7,625 nt of DNA from Spirochaetaceae bacterium. Lineage in GTDB: Bacteria; Spirochaetota; Spirochaetia; Treponematales; Breznakiellaceae. Location of the stretch: assembly GCA_031268255.1 (NCBI GenBank), contig JAIRXO010000183.1, forward strand, positions 1 to 7,625, written 5' to 3'. Shown here piece after piece: positions 5,368 through 7,625 of this stretch; positions within the stretch are counted from its first letter, which is position 1; every line of letters begins with the position of its first letter. Both the position numbers and the translations under genes were made by a program. The notes beneath the pieces are model-generated. The model made no database searches. It saw only the letters and a list, made by a program, of their open reading frames with translations, and was not told the origin of the DNA.

Positions 5368-7625
5368 ATGACCAAAATGCCGGCCTCCCCCCTCGTGTTC
5401 CTCATTCAGCCGCCCTTTGTACAGCTTAACGCCCCCTACCCTTCAATCTATTACCTTAAAACATTCTGCGAAACACTGGGCCTCAAAACCCTTAGCGCCG
5501 ACCATTCAATAGAACTTTTTCATAGAATTTTTTCGAAAGAGGGCCTTGCCGCCGTCTTTGCCGAAGCCGAAAGGAGTGCCGGAGAAAAAAATCCCGCCGC
5601 CCTTTCCATGCTGTCCGGCGCCGGGCTCTGGGTAAGCATCATCGACAGGCTCATAGACTTTCTTTCAGGACGGGACAGGGAATTCGGCCACCTCATCGGC
5701 CTGGCCAACGGGGCGCTTCCGGCAGGGCCCCTGCTCATTTCCTATCTTGAATCAGTTGACGGAGACCCGCCGGACGGCGCGGCGCGTCTTATGGCGGGCA
5801 AAATGCTTGCCGACCTGGCCGGCTTTATCAACACCGTCCTTGACCCCTCGTTTGCCCTTATACGCTACGGCAGGCAGATGGAGCAGAGCATCGCCCGCTT
5901 TGACGAAGTGCTTCCGGCCCTTGACGGGTTTATCATCAGGAACTTCTACCTGCCCCTTCTTGAAGAAACCTGGACACGCCTTGAGGCGGAGTGGAATTTT
6001 ACTTCGTCGTCGCCCCTCATTCTCGCCCTTACCGTTCCCTTTCCCGGCTGTCTTGCCGGGGCACTCAGGGCCGCCGCGTCCGCAAAGGCGCGTTTTGGAG
6101 ACCGGGCCGTGGTCATACTCGGCGGCGGCTATGTCAATACAGAACTCCGTTTCCTCGATGACGAAAGGATTTTCGACTATGTTGATTATCTTTCCTTTGA
6201 CCGGGGCTACGGTTCGCTCAGGGCCATCCTGAATCACCGGGGCGTTCCTCTATCCGATATACCATACGATGCGTCATCCGATATTCAATCTGATATACTA
6301 TACAAAACCATGTACCGTCAAGGGAAAAAGATTATCAGCGGCCTCGATGCCGGACGCGGCTCCTGCGCCGAAACCGACCGCCGCGCGGTAAAAGAAATTT
6401 TCCCCGATTATACGGGCGTTGATTTTTCCCGCTATCTGTATCCTGTTGACGATGAGAACCCCATGCACCGGCTGTGGTCGGACGGCCACTGGCTCAAGGC
6501 GTACCTGGCCCACGGCTGCTACTGGCATTCCTGCGCGTTCTGCGACGTGGACCTCGATTACATCAGGGGCTTTGAGCCGGTGCATAGCGACGCCCTTTTC
6601 GCCCACCTGGTCCGTCAGGCTGAACTGAGCGGGGTCAGGTCTGTGCATCTGGTTGACGAGGCGGTTCCGGTAAACTCCCTGGTCCGCTTTGCCAGCCTCA
6701 ATCTGGACGCGGGACTTCCCCTTGTTTTTTGGGGGAATATACGATTTGAAAAAGACTTTAGTCCTGACATCGCCGCCCTCCTTGCCTCAGGCGGCCTCAT
6801 AGGTGTTTCCGCCGGCATAGAAATCGCCGCCGAACAGGGCTTTGCGCGCATAGGCAAGGGCATAGACCTGGAAGCGGTGGTCCGCGCCTGCGCCGCCTTT
6901 AAGGAAGCGGGCATACTCACCCACGCCTATCTCATTTACGGATACTGGGACCAAAGCGACGAAGAACTTATTGACTCGGCGGAAATTCTCAGGCAGCTTT
7001 TTGAGGCCGGTCTCCTTGATTCGGCCTTTTGGCACAAGTTTATACTTACCCGCCATTCCCGCGTGTACCGCGAATGGAAAAACGGCCGCCACAAAGAACT
7101 GCGGGTCAGGGAGACCACGGGCCGGGCCGGAAAAACATTCGCCTGTAACGACCTCTGCTTTGCGGGCGAAGAATACTATGAACGCTACTGCGGCGGCCTT
7201 GAAAAACTGCTCTCGTCCTGGATGCAGGGTTTTACTTCTGATGAAGTAAGCGCCGCGTTTGACTTTAAGGTTCCCTGTCCGGGCGTGGACAAAAACACCG
7301 TGGCGAAACTGCTTGACCGTTATGCCCGGGACAGGGACGACAGGAGAAGGCAGCTTCCCGGCGCGGCGGGAAAGGCGGAGCGCCTCCGCTTCCTCGGCTC
7401 AAAACCCATCATCACCGGCACAAACCAGATACAACTCTCCTGGCGCTGGCAGTTTGCCGAACACCGGCTTACCGCAAAGCCCAGACCCCGTATGAACTTT
7501 GCGGCGCTGCGGGAACTTTTCGGGCAGGCGGGATCGGGCATGGACGCGGCCACGTTTTACGCCGGGCTTACGGCGCTTCTCGCCGCAGGCGAAGCGGAAA
7601 GGACCTGGGCCGCGCTGAGGCAAGG
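5368..7625 (+). CDS. B12-binding-type radical SAM protein, C-terminus cut off by window edge
   Basis: The plus strand is open from ATG at 5368 to the window end, giving 752 residues without a stop. GAGG at 5359-5362 lies 5 nt before the ATG; the frame is closed by TGA at 5314. The N-terminus (VFLIQPPFVQLNAPYPSIYYL, about 10-30) and the strand AVVILGGGYVN (247-257) look like the first and later parts of a cobalamin-binding Rossmann domain, separated by a roughly 160-residue mainly helical insertion (about 50-210). No DxHxxG motif is seen, so base-off cobalamin binding is not supported. The radical SAM barrel begins at about 376: Cys384, Cys389 and Cys392 form C-x4-C-x2-C (GCYWHSCAFCD) instead of the usual C-x3-C-x2-C, with later barrel strands at VHLVDEAV (426-433), FWGNIRF (454-460) and GVSAGIE (479-485). 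Further cysteines lie at 593, 597 and 608. Substrate and reaction are unknown; methylation or another radical modification is possible. It is divergent from ptsI with no visible functional link. Confidence 0.85.
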   Translation, partial: MTKMPASPLVFLIQPPFVQLNAPYPSIYYLKTFCETLGLKTLSADHSIELFHRIFSKEGLAAVFAEAERSAGEKNPAALSMLSGAGLWVSIIDRLIDFLSGRDREFGHLIGLANGALPAGPLLISYLESVDGDPPDGAARLMAGKMLADLAGFINTVLDPSFALIRYGRQMEQSIARFDEVLPALDGFIIRNFYLPLLEETWTRLEAEWNFTSSSPLILALTVPFPGCLAGALRAAASAKARFGDRAVVILGGGYVNTELRFLDDERIFDYVDYLSFDRGYGSLRAILNHRGVPLSDIPYDASSDIQSDILYKTMYRQGKKIISGLDAGRGSCAETDRRAVKEIFPDYTGVDFSRYLYPVDDENPMHRLWSDGHWLKAYLAHGCYWHSCAFCDVDLDYIRGFEPVHSDALFAHLVRQAELSGVRSVHLVDEAVPVNSLVRFASLNLDAGLPLVFWGNIRFEKDFSPDIAALLASGGLIGVSAGIEIAAEQGFARIGKGIDLEAVVRACAAFKEAGILTHAYLIYGYWDQSDEELIDSAEILRQLFEAGLLDSAFWHKFILTRHSRVYREWKNGRHKELRVRETTGRAGKTFACNDLCFAGEEYYERYCGGLEKLLSSWMQGFTSDEVSAAFDFKVPCPGVDKNTVAKLLDRYARDRDDRRRQLPGAAGKAERLRFLGSKPIITGTNQIQLSWRWQFAEHRLTAKPRPRMNFAALRELFGQAGSGMDAATFYAGLTALLAAGEAERTWAALRQ
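6253..6303 (+). repeat. Short imperfect repeat encoding an SDI-rich linker
   Basis: tccgataTACCATAC-type 15-mers at 6253-6267 and 6289-6303 match at 13 of 15 positions, with a shorter tccgatatt copy at 6277-6285. They encode SDIPY, SDIQ and SDILY around residues 296-312 of the radical SAM protein, in a locally AT-richer stretch between the Rossmann-like domain and the radical SAM barrel. This is probably an expanded interdomain linker. Confidence 0.5.

Noticed and set aside
5752..6237. 161-codon frames on both strands within the radical SAM gene
   Set aside because: They lie inside a 752-codon open frame carrying recognisable Rossmann and radical SAM motifs and are out of frame with it.

Overview
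The window holds six genes and is almost fully coding. Five genes on the minus strand form one tightly packed block, read from right to left: ptsI (PTS enzyme I), der (double-GTPase ribosome assembly factor), a short MerR-type regulator, an Rsm22/METTL17-like ribosome-associated protein, and a TauE/SafE-type membrane permease that runs off the left edge. A large cobalamin-type radical SAM protein on the plus strand is transcribed away from ptsI and runs off the right edge. The two units share a divergent 236-bp intergenic region (5132-5367).

Spacing in the minus-strand block is extremely tight. ptsI and der overlap by 8 nt, der and merR are 2 nt apart, merR and the Rsm22-like gene overlap by 4 nt (ATGA), and the Rsm22-like gene and the permease overlap by 1 nt (TGATG). 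This predicts one polycistronic mRNA with translational coupling. Two of the genes serve ribosome biogenesis or function (Der on the 50S; the Rsm22 family on the small subunit). Enzyme I links carbon/PEP status to the front of the operon. No HPr or EII gene is visible here.

The organism is a bacterium. The main block is GC-rich by eye. The content (enzyme I, an anaerobe-type B12-radical SAM protein, an Rsm22-like protein) would fit an anaerobic spirochaete such as a higher-GC treponeme, but that is a weak inference. No 16S or other taxonomic marker is present.

The most striking feature is an abrupt base-composition break at the Rsm22/permease junction. Positions 1-540 are about 31% GC (167 of 540 by hand count) with TTA/ATA-rich codons, while the adjoining genes are markedly GC-rich. 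The permease nevertheless starts inside the neighbour's stop codon and has a plausible ribosome-binding site in the neighbour's 3' end. The radical SAM protein is the best candidate for undescribed chemistry: it has a CX4CX2C cluster motif, an interrupted N-terminal Rossmann-like domain and no recognisable substrate context. No RNA genes, CRISPR arrays, insertion sequences or convincing terminators were seen.
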